A model generated the notes under the pieces. The model did not search any database. It saw only the letters and a list, made by a program, of their open reading frames with translations, and was not told the origin of the DNA. Made by a program: the position numbers and the translations under genes. From the NCBI GenBank assembly GCA_945882615.1, contig CAMCWK010000025.1, forward strand, positions 1 to 43,828: DNA of 43,828 nucleotides. The letters are read 5' to 3'. The number at the start of each line of letters is the position of its first letter. The stretch's first letter is position 1. The stretch comes from Rhizobium sp. Q54. Its GTDB lineage: Bacteria; Pseudomonadota; Alphaproteobacteria; Micropepsales; Micropepsaceae. Shown here in pieces: positions 18,716-26,082 of this stretch.

Positions 18716-20284
18716 ATGCTTGGCGGTTCGGCACGAATTGGCGCTTTTGCGCTGGCGGCGGCCCTTATGCTTTCGATGCCCGCAATGGCGCAAGGCCCGG
18801 GTCCGGCTTCCTACCAGGTGGTCAGCCAGGGTCCCGACGGCATGGAAATGCGCTTTCGCGGCATGCCGCTGCGCGCAGTGCGGGCCGATGACAGCCAGAA
18901 CGCCCTGTCGCTGGATTTCCACACCCCGGTCGATGCCGCGGTGTTCGAGCGCCTGCCTTCCGAGATGCCGCAATGGATATCGATGGCCTATGCCACCTTC
19001 GACAATGGCGTGATCCGTTCGCCCCGCCCCGTCACCTTCCTGACCCGCGCGGAAGCAGATGGCTTCTCGCTGCGCATCGTGGCGCGCGCACCGGGTCCCG
19101 GCCCCGCGCCGGTGGCGCAGAACTATCCACCCCCGCCCCAGATGCGCGGCGGCGAATATTCGCAGCAGCAGGTCTATCCGCCGCCGTCCCAGCCCTATGT
19201 GCCGCCGCAGGCCGCCTACCAGCCGTTCCACACCTATGGCGAATACACCGCGCTTCGTAACTATCAGGCCCAGGAGCTGGCGGTGCGCCGCGGCGATCCG
19301 GTGTGGCTGATGGCCTATGGCCGCGCCGCCATGCAGAGCGATTCCGGCATCGGCACCCATACCGAAGCCAACTGGTACAATGGCGGCGATCTGGTGATCT
19401 CCACCAATGTCGATGGCAAGTTCAGCTTCGCCAATGGCATCGCGGTGGTGGGCAAGGTCAGTTACACCAACCTGCAGGGCAAGAATGTCCGCCTGTCGGA
19501 CGGCACCATCGCGGCCACGCTCAACCAGGACCTGCTGAGCGGTCAGGGCGGGTTGGCGCTGGAGCTGGGCCGTGACAGCGAATTGCGGCTGGAAGCGGTG
19601 CAGGGCAACGACCTGACCGGCGGCAAGGTCAGCCTGTATTCCGGCGGTCCCAACGGTTTTGGTTATGTGAAGCTGGACTGGCACACGCCCTATCTCGACA
19701 CGCCGACGGCGGTGGCCTGGGGCGCCAATATCGACAAGGCCGCGCTGGGCTACAGCCAGCTTCTGGCCTATGGCGTGTGGGCCAGCCTCAATGGCAACTA
19801 CACCCGCTATGGCGTGCTGGGCGACCAGGATGTGGCGCGCACCGCCGGCTGGGACGGCAACCTGCGCTGGAACGCGGATGTCTGGAACGGCTTGATGGCC
19901 GGCCTCTCCTATGACGGCCATGCCGATTACCGCATCGGCTTTGATACCCGGGCCGGCGCCGCGCCCACGCCCTATGTGCCGCTGGGCATCCGCAACATCG
20001 AGAACCACGCCTTCACCGCCACCCTTTCCAGCACGGTGTTTGGCGGATTGTGGTTCAGCGCCTATGGCGGCTACATCACCGACCGCTATTCCAATGACGG
20101 GCTGCTGGCGGGCTTGGACCTGCACTACACCCCCGCGCCGGGCGTTGATCTGGCGCTGGGCATCCGCCATTCGGAAGTCTCCTGGGTGCAGGGCCAGACC
20201 GGCAAGCAGACCACCGCCGGGCTCAACCTGACCCTGGGGATGGGCGCCCCGCCCCAGCCGAGCTGGATTTCCAACCAGTTGTGA
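18716..20284 (+). CDS. secreted protein, probable outer-membrane beta-barrel
   Basis: A 522-residue exported protein; the signal peptide ends near PAMAQ. I chose ATG 18716 (AGGGG ribosome site, begins the signal) over an in-frame TTG at 18653. Residues ~25-135 form a mixed domain, ~140-190 a Pro/Gln/Tyr-rich linker (NYPPPPQ, YPPPSQPYVPPQ), and ~225-520 alternating hydrophobic/polar strands rich in Gly, Tyr, Trp and Asn, such as GFGYVKLDWHTPYL and GLWFSAYGGYITDRY. That is the pattern of an outer-membrane barrel, like the C-terminal domains of BcsC- or PelB-type exopolysaccharide exporters. It does not end in Phe, and I cannot name the family. Confidence 0.65.
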   Translation: MLGGSARIGAFALAAALMLSMPAMAQGPGPASYQVVSQGPDGMEMRFRGMPLRAVRADDSQNALSLDFHTPVDAAVFERLPSEMPQWISMAYATFDNGVIRSPRPVTFLTRAEADGFSLRIVARAPGPGPAPVAQNYPPPPQMRGGEYSQQQVYPPPSQPYVPPQAAYQPFHTYGEYTALRNYQAQELAVRRGDPVWLMAYGRAAMQSDSGIGTHTEANWYNGGDLVISTNVDGKFSFANGIAVVGKVSYTNLQGKNVRLSDGTIAATLNQDLLSGQGGLALELGRDSELRLEAVQGNDLTGGKVSLYSGGPNGFGYVKLDWHTPYLDTPTAVAWGANIDKAALGYSQLLAYGVWASLNGNYTRYGVLGDQDVARTAGWDGNLRWNADVWNGLMAGLSYDGHADYRIGFDTRAGAAPTPYVPLGIRNIENHAFTATLSSTVFGGLWFSAYGGYITDRYSNDGLLAGLDLHYTPAPGVDLALGIRHSEVSWVQGQTGKQTTAGLNLTLGMGAPPQPSWISNQL

Positions 20285-20310
20285 AGCGCGCACGGCTGCG
20301 TTTAACCTGA

Positions 20311-20328
20311 CCTTCGCATTTGCGAAGG
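20311..20328 (+). promoter_or_regulatory. hairpin overlapping a ribosome binding site
   Basis: CCTTCGC-atTT-GCGAAGG forms a 7-bp stem with a 4-base loop, ending 11 bases before the lipoprotein ATG. The 3' arm contains the AAGG of the likely ribosome site, so folding would mask it. It could also be a weak terminator of the upstream gene, but no T-run follows. Confidence 0.4.
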
Positions 20329-20339
20329 CGGGGATTTCC

Positions 20340-21422
20340 ATGAAGACGGGCTGGGCTTCTTTTCTGAAAATTGGTGGCGGGGTGACCGCCGCACTGATCG
20401 TGTGCGGCGGTCTTCTGACGAGCTGTTCGCCGCCTGAAACCCAGGTGACGCTGTTCCAGTGGGAAGACTATGTGCAGCCGCCTTTCCTGGCAGGCTATGA
20501 GGCGCGCTTCGGCGAAAAGCCGGCCACCATGATCTTCGCCGACGAGGATGAGGCCTTCGCCAAGATGCGCGCCGGCTTCAAGCCCGATGTGATGGGGCCC
20601 TGCTATTACGAATTCCCGCGCTGGCGCGAAGCCGGGCTGCTGGCGCCGATCGACACGGCCAAGCTGAAGAACTGGAACAAGATCTCGCCGACCTTGCGCA
20701 ATCTGCCGGGCATTTCGGCGGGACCGGGCAAGGTGTGGTTCGTGCCGCATTACTGGGGCAACACCTCGCTGACCATCCGCACCGACCTGGCGCCCGAATA
20801 TGCCAAGTCGCAGAGCTGGGACATCCTGTTCGATCCCAAATACAAGGGCCGGGTGTCGGTGATGGACGGTGTGGACGACACCGTGCCCTTCATTGCCCGG
20901 ATGATCGGCGTCAACGCCTATGAGATGAGCGACGCGGACTGGGTGAAAGTCCAAGCCAAGCTGCGCGAACTGGTCGGCCAGCTTCGCTTTGTCTCCTCCG
21001 ACGCCACCGCGCTGGCGCAGGGCCTGGCGTCAGGCGAGCTGGTGGCGGCGATGAGCTGGCGCAACACCTTTGCCGCGCTCAACCGCGAGAAGAAGCCGGT
21101 GGCCTATCTGACGCCCCCCGGCGGCATCTTCACTTATGTCTGTGGGCTGGTGATGCACAAAGATACAAAGAACGAAGAAAAAGCCTTGGCGCTGATCGAT
21201 GCGGGGTTGGAGGACGCCGCCGCCGTCCACACCATCACCCAGATCGGCGACGGACCGGCCAACGTCGAGGCGACCGCCAAGGTGCCGGATTCCGTATTCC
21301 AGAGCCTGGGCGTCCAGCGCGACCTGGAAGCTTTTCTGAAAAGCGGCATCTTCCAGCGCCGGCTCGCGAACAAGGACAGGCTGATCAGCGCCTGGACAGA
21401 TATCAAGTCGGGAGTTCAATAG
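20340..21422 (+). CDS. PotD/PotF-like substrate-binding lipoprotein
   Basis: A 360-residue extracytoplasmic solute-binding protein of the spermidine/putrescine class. A hydrophobic leader ends in lipobox LTSC, so it should be lipid-anchored after cleavage before that Cys. VTLFQWEDYVQPPFL, FKPDVMGPCYYEFPRW, GKVWFVPHYWGNTSL and the hinge-region strands fit the PotD fold. It normally delivers polyamines to a PotABC-type importer, but no permease or ATPase gene is adjacent. The next genes are speD and speE, which supports a polyamine link. It may be a sensor or scavenging component, or serve a transporter encoded elsewhere. Spermidine versus putrescine preference cannot be read here. Confidence 0.82.
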   Translation: MKTGWASFLKIGGGVTAALIVCGGLLTSCSPPETQVTLFQWEDYVQPPFLAGYEARFGEKPATMIFADEDEAFAKMRAGFKPDVMGPCYYEFPRWREAGLLAPIDTAKLKNWNKISPTLRNLPGISAGPGKVWFVPHYWGNTSLTIRTDLAPEYAKSQSWDILFDPKYKGRVSVMDGVDDTVPFIARMIGVNAYEMSDADWVKVQAKLRELVGQLRFVSSDATALAQGLASGELVAAMSWRNTFAALNREKKPVAYLTPPGGIFTYVCGLVMHKDTKNEEKALALIDAGLEDAAAVHTITQIGDGPANVEATAKVPDSVFQSLGVQRDLEAFLKSGIFQRRLANKDRLISAWTDIKSGVQ

Positions 21423-21446
21423 GACATTGACGCAATCACGGCCCGA

Positions 21447-21532
21447 CCTCCCCTTCGTGCGCGAAGCGCACAGGAAGGGGAGGTGGTTTCAGCGAGCGCG
21501 GCGAAGCCGCGCGGAAGCTGAAACCGGAGGGG
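21447..21532 (+). repeat. double-hairpin interspersed repeat, copy 1
   Basis: Hairpin 1 is CCTCCCCTTC-GTGCGC-gaa-GCGCAC-ag-GAAGGGGAGG (21447-21483). Hairpin 2 is GGTTTCAGC ... CGCGGC-gaa-GCCGCG ... GCTGAAACC (21485-21525), followed by GGAGGGG. A clearly related copy lies inverted at 26704-26795, and a diverged one with the same plan at 23761-23830. All sit at gene ends. Confidence 0.85.
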
Positions 21533-21545
21533 ATCATAAAGCGCG

Positions 21546-21588
21546 CAAAGAAAAAGGGCCGGAGCATCGCTCCGGCCCTGATTCTTTG
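21546..21588 (-). terminator. bidirectional intrinsic terminator, strongest for speD
   Basis: A perfect 10-bp stem GGGCCGGAGC-atc-GCTCCGGCCC (21556-21578) is extended by CAAAGAA/TTCTTTG flanks. On the minus strand it is followed by TTTTTCTTTG, a good U-tract 23 bases after the speD stop. On the plus strand the tail is TGATTCTTTG, so it can also end the lipoprotein transcript. Confidence 0.88.
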
Positions 21589-21601
21589 CAGCGCGTAAAA
21601 C

Positions 21602-22081
21602 CTACAGCACGCCGCGCTTGTGTTCGCCGACCACGACGCGGCCGGGCTGGAAGGCGCGCTTGAAGACTTCCAGCGCCTTGCGGGGCTCGGCATCGCCGCA
21701 CATGAACACGTCGAAGGCCGCGAAGCCCTTTTCCGGCCAAGTGTGGACGGAGATGTGGCTTTCGGCCAGCACCGCCACGCCGGAAATGCCGCCGCCATCC
21801 TCGAACTTGTGGAGGTGGATGTGCAGCAGGGTCGCGCCGGCCGCCTGCACGGCGTCGATCAACGCGGTCTCGATACGCTCGCGGTCATCCAGGCCCTTGG
21901 CTTCCCAAAGGTCGATGATCACATGGCTGCCGGCATAGACCACGCCATTGCGATTGATGAAGTGGTCCTTGTAGTCGTCATTCGAAGGCATGACGACGAC
22001 GGGACGCGGCGCCTTGGCGGCGCGCGGTTTGATTTCTTTTTGCGGAACTTTATTCGCCGCCACCAGATTAAGTCGAGCCAT
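21602..22081 (-). CDS. speD: S-adenosylmethionine decarboxylase proenzyme
   Basis: A 159-residue AdoMet decarboxylase of the short bacterial/archaeal (SpeH-like) type. It makes decarboxylated SAM, the aminopropyl donor for spermidine. Self-cleavage would occur between E107 and S108 in LAESHISVHTWPE, giving a pyruvoyl cofactor from S108. The other active residues H113 and C128 have the +5 and +20 spacing known from Thermotoga. An N-terminal extension of roughly 45 residues, basic and Pro/Ala-rich, precedes the usual start of the fold (VYAGSHVIIDLW). It is divergent from speE across a 385-base region with attenuator-like structure, and ends before a strong terminator. Confidence 0.95.
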   Translation of the reverse strand: MARLNLVAANKVPQKEIKPRAAKAPRPVVVMPSNDDYKDHFINRNGVVYAGSHVIIDLWEAKGLDDRERIETALIDAVQAAGATLLHIHLHKFEDGGGISGVAVLAESHISVHTWPEKGFAAFDVFMCGDAEPRKALEVFKRAFQPGRVVVGEHKRGVL

Positions 22082-22089
22082 TCAAGCAC

Positions 22090-22173
22090 CTACCCGTCTT
22101 GGAGTTGACACCTGCGCCTTGGCCTTACGGACTTCCGGACGCGCCTAAATAAGAAAGCGACGCACGGGGTCAC
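22090..22173 (-). CDS. candidate Arg-rich leader peptide upstream of speD
   Basis: A 27-codon GTG-started ORF reads MTPCVAFLFRRVRKSVRPRR followed by RCQLQDG, with eight Arg and one Lys in the second two-thirds. It stops 8 bases before the speD ATG. Its start lies in the loop of the leader hairpin at 22157-22181, and its early codons cross the T-rich tail. Arginine is a polyamine precursor, so stalling control is conceivable. There is no good ribosome site, and random frames in GC-rich DNA are often Arg-rich, so this is tentative. Confidence 0.25.
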   Translation of the reverse strand: MTPCVAFLFRRVRKSVRPRRRCQLQDG

Positions 22174-22181
22174 CCGGTCGC
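22147..22181 (-). terminator. attenuator-like hairpin in the speD leader
   Basis: Stem GCGAC(22157-22161)-gca-CGGG-gtca-CCCG-GTCGC(22177-22181). On the minus strand it is followed by TTTCTTATTT, an intrinsic-terminator layout about 65 bases before the speD start. This fits transcription attenuation of speD; no anti-terminator was worked out. Confidence 0.45.
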
Positions 22182-22466
22182 CGCTTTGTCCCGCTTTTTT
22201 TCTCGCGGGGTCGATGTGGAGATAGGGCCTACCGCCCCCCCATGCAAGAGAAAATTTCCCCCGCGGGCAATTTTTTTCGCCAGCGTGTCCGACCGTCTGC
22301 ACGCTGACAACGCGCTGAACGCTTCCACAGACGGCCCGCAAGCGCTGCCGGGTGGCGCGAGAAAGCCTTGTGAAACGGGCACAAGTCGCGCGCTATGGCG
22401 TGCGGTAGACAGCGGCGCGAAGCAGTCCTATACGGCGATCGCTGTCATATCTCTTAAGGAAACGTT

Positions 22467-23375
22467 ATGGCCCGTTCTCAGCCCCAGCCGACCAAGAGCA
22501 AGTCCCACAAGGCTTCCGACGATCTCCAGGTGGAGCGCCTGCACCGGGGTTACTCCCAGTCGATGGAGGTGACCAAGGTTCTGGCCGACGAAAACAGCAA
22601 ATTCCAGCACATCCGCATCTTCGACACCGTGGCCAACGGCCGGGTGATGACGCTGGACGACATCGTCCAGATCACCAGCCGCGACGAGAGCGCCTATGCC
22701 GACATGCTCACCCACCTGCCCATGCTGGAGCATGGCAAGGTGGAGCGGGTGATGATCGTGGGCGGCGGCGACCTCTCCATCGCCGACGAGGCGCTCAAGC
22801 ACAAAAACGTCAAGGAAGTCGTGCTGGTGGATATCGACGGCCAGGTGATCGCGCTGTGCAAGAAGCATTTCGGCGAGATCAACGCCAAGGCCTTCAAGGA
22901 CAAGCGCATGGTGATCGAGGTGGCCGACGCCTTCGAATATCTGGGCCGCAAATCCAGCAAGAACCGCTTCGACCTGATCATCGCCGACCGCCCCGATCCG
23001 GTGGGCCCGGGCAAGGCCCTGTTCGGCGAAACCTTCTATGACCGCGTCAAGGGCGCGCTGAAGCCCGGCGGTTACGCCACTTTCCAGACCGGCGTGCCTT
23101 TCTACCAGCCCTGGGAGATCACCGAGGCGCTGCAGGAGCTGAAGCGCTTCTTCCCCAAGAGCGGCCTGTATCTGAGCGTGGTGCCGACCTATATCGGCGG
23201 CTTCATGGCGCTGTCCTGGGCCAGCAAGGGCGGCAAGCCGCTGGGCACCCCCGCCGGCATCAAGAAGGCGGCCGCCGCCTACAAGAAGGCCAAGCTGAAA
23301 ACCGATTATTACAACCCGGCGATCCACGCCGCGGCCTTCGCCCTGCCCAACTGGATCGCGAAGCTCGTTCCTTGA
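22467..23375 (+). CDS. speE: spermidine synthase (polyamine aminopropyltransferase)
   Basis: A 302-residue aminopropyltransferase that moves the aminopropyl group of decarboxylated SAM to putrescine. The N-terminal strand domain (~25-65, QHIRIFDTVANGRVMTLDD) and Rossmann domain are complete. The catalytic acidic pair D174/D177 lies in IIADRPDPVGP. One oddity is the nucleotide loop: the usual GGGDGG/GGGDGA reads GGGDLS (99-104), with D102 kept; also VDID replaces the common VEID. These changes leave an aminopropyltransferase assignment firm but make the exact acceptor (putrescine, agmatine, longer amines) less certain. It is followed by a gene overlapping by 4 bases. Confidence 0.9.
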   Translation: MARSQPQPTKSKSHKASDDLQVERLHRGYSQSMEVTKVLADENSKFQHIRIFDTVANGRVMTLDDIVQITSRDESAYADMLTHLPMLEHGKVERVMIVGGGDLSIADEALKHKNVKEVVLVDIDGQVIALCKKHFGEINAKAFKDKRMVIEVADAFEYLGRKSSKNRFDLIIADRPDPVGPGKALFGETFYDRVKGALKPGGYATFQTGVPFYQPWEITEALQELKRFFPKSGLYLSVVPTYIGGFMALSWASKGGKPLGTPAGIKKAAAAYKKAKLKTDYYNPAIHAAAFALPNWIAKLVP

Positions 23376-23782
23376 GCCAAAGGCGGCTGCTCCAGATCGC
23401 TGTCGCCCTTGCCGGCCTGGTGCCGGTGACGGCGGGCGCGGCGGGCGCTTTCTGGCCTGAGATTTTCTTCTTCGCCCATCGGCCCGGCGCGCTGACCCAT
23501 GGCGCCTATCTCAGCGGCCTGCTGCTGGGCATCGGACTGGCTTTCTGGTCCCTGATCCCCACTATCGAACGGCAAACCCGCGCCGTCACCCTGCTGACGG
23601 CCGTCGTGGTGCTGGGCGGGCTGGCGCGGCTGCTGCTGGCGGCGCGGCTGGGCGCCTGGGGGCCATCGGTCACGCTGCCGCTGGTCATGGAACTGGTCGT
23701 GACGCCCGCTCTGTGCCTTTGGCAGCACCGCGTGGCCAGGTCTTCCCTTTCCGGCCCGGCCTTCCCCGCCAGCGAAGCGTAG
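23372..23782 (+). CDS. DUF4345-like small membrane protein
   Basis: A 136-residue protein with four predicted membrane helices, beginning MSQRRLLQIAVALAGLVPVT. The start is a TTG overlapping the speE stop (TTGA), so it is translationally coupled. The length, the four-helix plan and the motif FFFAHRPGALTHGAYLSG are consistent with DUF4345, whose function is unknown. Its last codons fall inside the diverged repeat copy 3, which therefore supplies the C-terminal residues (AFPASEA). Being coupled to speE may be incidental. Confidence 0.75.
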   Translation: MSQRRLLQIAVALAGLVPVTAGAAGAFWPEIFFFAHRPGALTHGAYLSGLLLGIGLAFWSLIPTIERQTRAVTLLTAVVVLGGLARLLLAARLGAWGPSVTLPLVMELVVTPALCLWQHRVARSSLSGPAFPASEA

Positions 23783-23830
23783 CGGCGGGAAGGTGGCCGC
23801 AGCACCGTCAGGTGCGCAGGCCGGATGGGG
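23761..23830 (+). repeat. double-hairpin interspersed repeat, diverged copy 3
   Basis: It has the same plan as copy 1 but diverged bases: CTTCCC(c)GCC ... GGCGGGAAG, then GTGG, then the symmetric hairpin GGCC-gca-GCACC-gtca-GGTGC-gca-GGCC, then GGATGGGG. It covers the end of the DUF4345 gene. Confidence 0.55.
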
Positions 23831-23841
23831 CTTTAAAGACA

Positions 23842-23871
23842 GTTCGGGCCCTTTTCTTTAAGGGCCCGAAC
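23842..23871. terminator. perfect 12-bp hairpin
   Basis: GTTCGGGCCCTT-ttcttt-AAGGGCCCGAAC. It lies 60 bases after DUF4345 and 39 before the thioredoxin gene. The stem is strong but no T-run follows on the plus strand (GACCACA); the minus side continues TGTCTTT. Likely a transcript boundary for speE-DUF4345, with or without Rho. Confidence 0.5.
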
Positions 23872-23910
23872 GACCACATTCCGGACAGAAAAACCCGGAA
23901 CACTCTTCTC

Positions 23911-24894
23911 ATGGCATTGATCGGTCCCGGCGGACGCCCCGTCACCTCCCAGCCGGCCCAGAGCGCGGCTGCCAGCAACAGCCCGCATATCAAGGATAGC
24001 GGGCTGGCCACCTTTGCCGCCGACGTGCTGGCCGCCAGCCGGGAGGTGCCGGTGATCGTGGATTTCTGGGCGCCCTGGTGCGGCCCCTGCAAGACGCTGG
24101 GGCCCCAGCTCGAAGCCGCCGTCACGGCCGCGAACGGCGCGGTGAAGATGGTCAAGGTGAACATCGACGAGAATCCCGAGATCGCCCAGCAGCTGCGCAT
24201 CCAGTCCATTCCCACCGTCTATGCCTTCAAGGACGGCCAGCCGGTGGACGGCTTCATGGGCGCCATTCCTGAAAGCCAGATCAAGACCTTCGTCGCCAAC
24301 CTGGCCAGCGGCGGCGGCGGTCCTGGCCCTGACCATGATCATGATCATGGCCATGGCGGACCAGAGCATACCGTTGAAGTGCTGACGGTCGGCGACGAAG
24401 CGCTGGCGGCGGGCGACGTCGCCATGGCGGCGCAGGCGTATGGCCATGTGCTGCAGGACGAGCCGGGACATCCCCAGGCCGTGGCGGGACTGGCGCGCGC
24501 CTATCTTCAGGGCGGCGATATCGAACGCGCCAAGGCCACCTTGCAGATGGTCCGCCCCGATGCGGTGGCCGACGACGCCATCCGCGCGGTGGAAGCCGAG
24601 ATCAAGCTGCGCGAAAATCCCGCGCCGGAAGCCGCCGAGACGGCGGCGCTGCGCCAGCGGCTGGAAGCCGATCCAAAGGATCACCAGGCGCGCTATGACC
24701 TGGCCATGGCGCTGGACGCCAGCGGCGACCGCGAAGGCGCGATGAACGAATTGCTGGAACTGGTGCGGCGCGACCGCCAATGGAATGACGAAGCGGCGCG
24801 CAAGCAGCTGGTCAACCTGTTCGAGGCGATGGGCTTTACCGATCCGCGTGCCGTCGAGGGTCGGCGCAAACTGTCGGGGATACTGTTCTCGTAA
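23911..24894 (+). CDS. thioredoxin-TPR protein (CnoX/YbbN-like)
   Basis: A 327-residue protein with a thioredoxin domain (~30-130) and a C-terminal TPR-like helical region (~155-327), the plan of the chaperone-linked YbbN/CnoX family. The active site is a full WCGPC (C57, C60), so it should be redox-active, unlike E. coli CnoX, which lacks one Cys. The linker holds DHDHDHGHGG (141-150), a possible metal-binding patch. I chose ATG 23911; the in-frame upstream extension crosses the perfect hairpin and repeat. TAATG links it to the next gene, opening a four-gene operon. Confidence 0.92.
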   Translation: MALIGPGGRPVTSQPAQSAAASNSPHIKDSGLATFAADVLAASREVPVIVDFWAPWCGPCKTLGPQLEAAVTAANGAVKMVKVNIDENPEIAQQLRIQSIPTVYAFKDGQPVDGFMGAIPESQIKTFVANLASGGGGPGPDHDHDHGHGGPEHTVEVLTVGDEALAAGDVAMAAQAYGHVLQDEPGHPQAVAGLARAYLQGGDIERAKATLQMVRPDAVADDAIRAVEAEIKLRENPAPEAAETAALRQRLEADPKDHQARYDLAMALDASGDREGAMNELLELVRRDRQWNDEAARKQLVNLFEAMGFTDPRAVEGRRKLSGILFS

Positions 24895-25541
24895 TGCCGC
24901 GCCACTATCACTCCTATTCCGACCTGCCGGGGTCGCTGCCGCTGTTTCCCCTGACCGGCGCGGTGCTGCTGCCGCGCGGCGCGCTGCCGCTCAACATCTT
25001 CGAGCCGCGCTATCTGGAGATGGTGGACTATGCCCTGACCGGCGACCGGCTGATCGGCATGATCCAGCCCACCGAACATGAAGACACAACGCTCAAGCCC
25101 AAACTCTCGCAGGTGGGCTGTGTCGGGAAGATCACCTCCTTCCAGGAAACCGACGACAACCGCTATCTCATCACCCTTTCGGGCATCTGCCGTTTCCGCC
25201 TGACCGGGGAAATGGAAACCGCCACGCCCTGGCGCGCCGGCTTCTGCGATTTCGCGCCCTTTGCCGGCGATCTGGCCCAGACCAGCGACGAAGATTTTCC
25301 GCGCGACCGGTTGCTGGCGGCGCTGAAGACCTATCTTTCCAGCCGCGACATGAAGGCGGACTGGAAGAGCGTGATGACCGCCCCGGGCGAAGCGCTGGTC
25401 AATGCGCTGGCGATGATGTGCCCCTTCGATTCGGCCGAGAAGCAGGCGCTGCTGGAGGCGCAGAGTTTCCAGGATCGCGCCTCGACCCTGATGGCGCTGC
25501 TGGAAATGGGCGCCGATGCCGGCCCCACAACTTTAAACTGA
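24894..25541 (+). CDS. Lon N-terminal-domain (LAN) protein
   Basis: A 215-residue protein made of the substrate-binding domain of Lon protease without ATPase or protease parts: [29 protein letters not shown] is split here as [15 protein letters not shown] and [13 protein letters not shown]. The C-terminal part is helical. Such stand-alone LAN proteins are thought to bind substrates or regulate proteolysis; the role is not established. Start and stop both overlap neighbours by one base (TAATG, TGATG), so it belongs to the operon. Confidence 0.9.
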   Translation: MPRHYHSYSDLPGSLPLFPLTGAVLLPRGALPLNIFEPRYLEMVDYALTGDRLIGMIQPTEHEDTTLKPKLSQVGCVGKITSFQETDDNRYLITLSGICRFRLTGEMETATPWRAGFCDFAPFAGDLAQTSDEDFPRDRLLAALKTYLSSRDMKADWKSVMTAPGEALVNALAMMCPFDSAEKQALLEAQSFQDRASTLMALLEMGADAGPTTLN

Positions 25542-25726
25542 TGGAAACCGATCCCAAGCTGCTGGAGATCCTGGTCTGCCCGCGGACCAAGACCACCCTG
25601 CATTACGACTGCGAGAAGCAGGAACTGGTCTCCCGCGCCGCCGGGCTCGCCTATCCCATCCGCGGCGGCGTGCCGATCATGCTGGCGGATGAAGCCCGGC
25701 AATTGACCGACGATGAGCGGCGCTGA
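25541..25726 (+). CDS. UPF0434/Trm112-like small protein
   Basis: A 61-residue protein with the family signature [17 protein letters not shown] and [16 protein letters not shown]. Trm112 homologues activate methyltransferases that modify tRNA, rRNA and release factor. The bacterial short form (YcaR-like) is poorly understood and here keeps only C13 and C28. It shares one base with each neighbour in the operon. Confidence 0.88.
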   Translation: METDPKLLEILVCPRTKTTLHYDCEKQELVSRAAGLAYPIRGGVPIMLADEARQLTDDERR

Positions 25727-26082
25727 TGACCACGTCCAATCCCTCCCTCAATCCCTGGCCGACCGAGGTGCGCCTCAATCCCGGGCGCGACATTCTCAAC
25801 ATCACCTTCGACAGCGGCGAGAGCTTCGCGCTGCGCGCCGAATATCTCCGGGTGGAATCGCCCAGCGCCGAAGTGCGCGGTCATGGCGGCGGGCCAAGGC
25901 AGATCCTGCTGGGCAAGCAGGATGTGAAGATCGCCGGACTGGAGCCGGTGGGCAATTACGCCCTGCGCATCGGCTTTGACGACGGCCATGACAGCGGGCT
26001 GTTCAGCTGGAGCTATCTGCACAAGCTGGGCCGCGAAGAAGACCGTATCTGGAAAGAATATACGGCAGCAGCCGCGCGCTAG
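25726..26082 (+). CDS. DUF971 (GBBH-like N-terminal domain) protein
   Basis: A 118-residue DUF971 protein: WPTEVRLNPGRDILNITFD, FALRAEYLRVESPSAEVRGHG, and the C-terminal FSWSYLHKLGREEDRIW. The domain also forms the N-terminus of gamma-butyrobetaine hydroxylase, and free forms are linked with iron-sulfur or metal handling. It is the last gene of the thioredoxin-to-DUF971 operon, and its stop overlaps the stop of the convergent TetR gene by 4 bases. Confidence 0.88.
   Translation: MTTSNPSLNPWPTEVRLNPGRDILNITFDSGESFALRAEYLRVESPSAEVRGHGGGPRQILLGKQDVKIAGLEPVGNYALRIGFDDGHDSGLFSWSYLHKLGREEDRIWKEYTAAAAR

Larger units (their letters stand above)
22082..22466. promoter_or_regulatory. speD-speE divergent regulatory region
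   Basis: These 385 bases hold no full-size gene. Nearest speD is a leader with a hairpin and a short upstream ORF (listed separately). A plausible minus-strand promoter is TTGCAT, 17 bases, TATCTC, reading through roughly 22220-22245 towards speD. On the plus strand, 22190-22209 forms CCCGC-T7CTC-GCGGG. Next to speE, AAGGA lies 7 bases before its ATG, with TATAC/ATATCT-like -10 candidates just upstream. The middle (22300-22420) shows nothing I can name. Confidence 0.5.

Noticed and set aside
18380..20341. 653-codon open frame on the minus strand
   Set aside because: Antisense to a kinase C-terminus and a secreted protein with signal peptide and ribosome site; low-complexity composition.
22454..22468. 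CtrA-like TTAA-N7-TTAT at the speE start
   Set aside because: One mismatch, and it overlaps the AAGGA ribosome site and the ATG, so the match is probably chance.
23713..23910. 66-residue N-terminal extension of the thioredoxin-TPR protein
   Set aside because: It would be translated through repeat copy 3 and a perfect hairpin and overlaps DUF4345; homology starts after ATG 23911.
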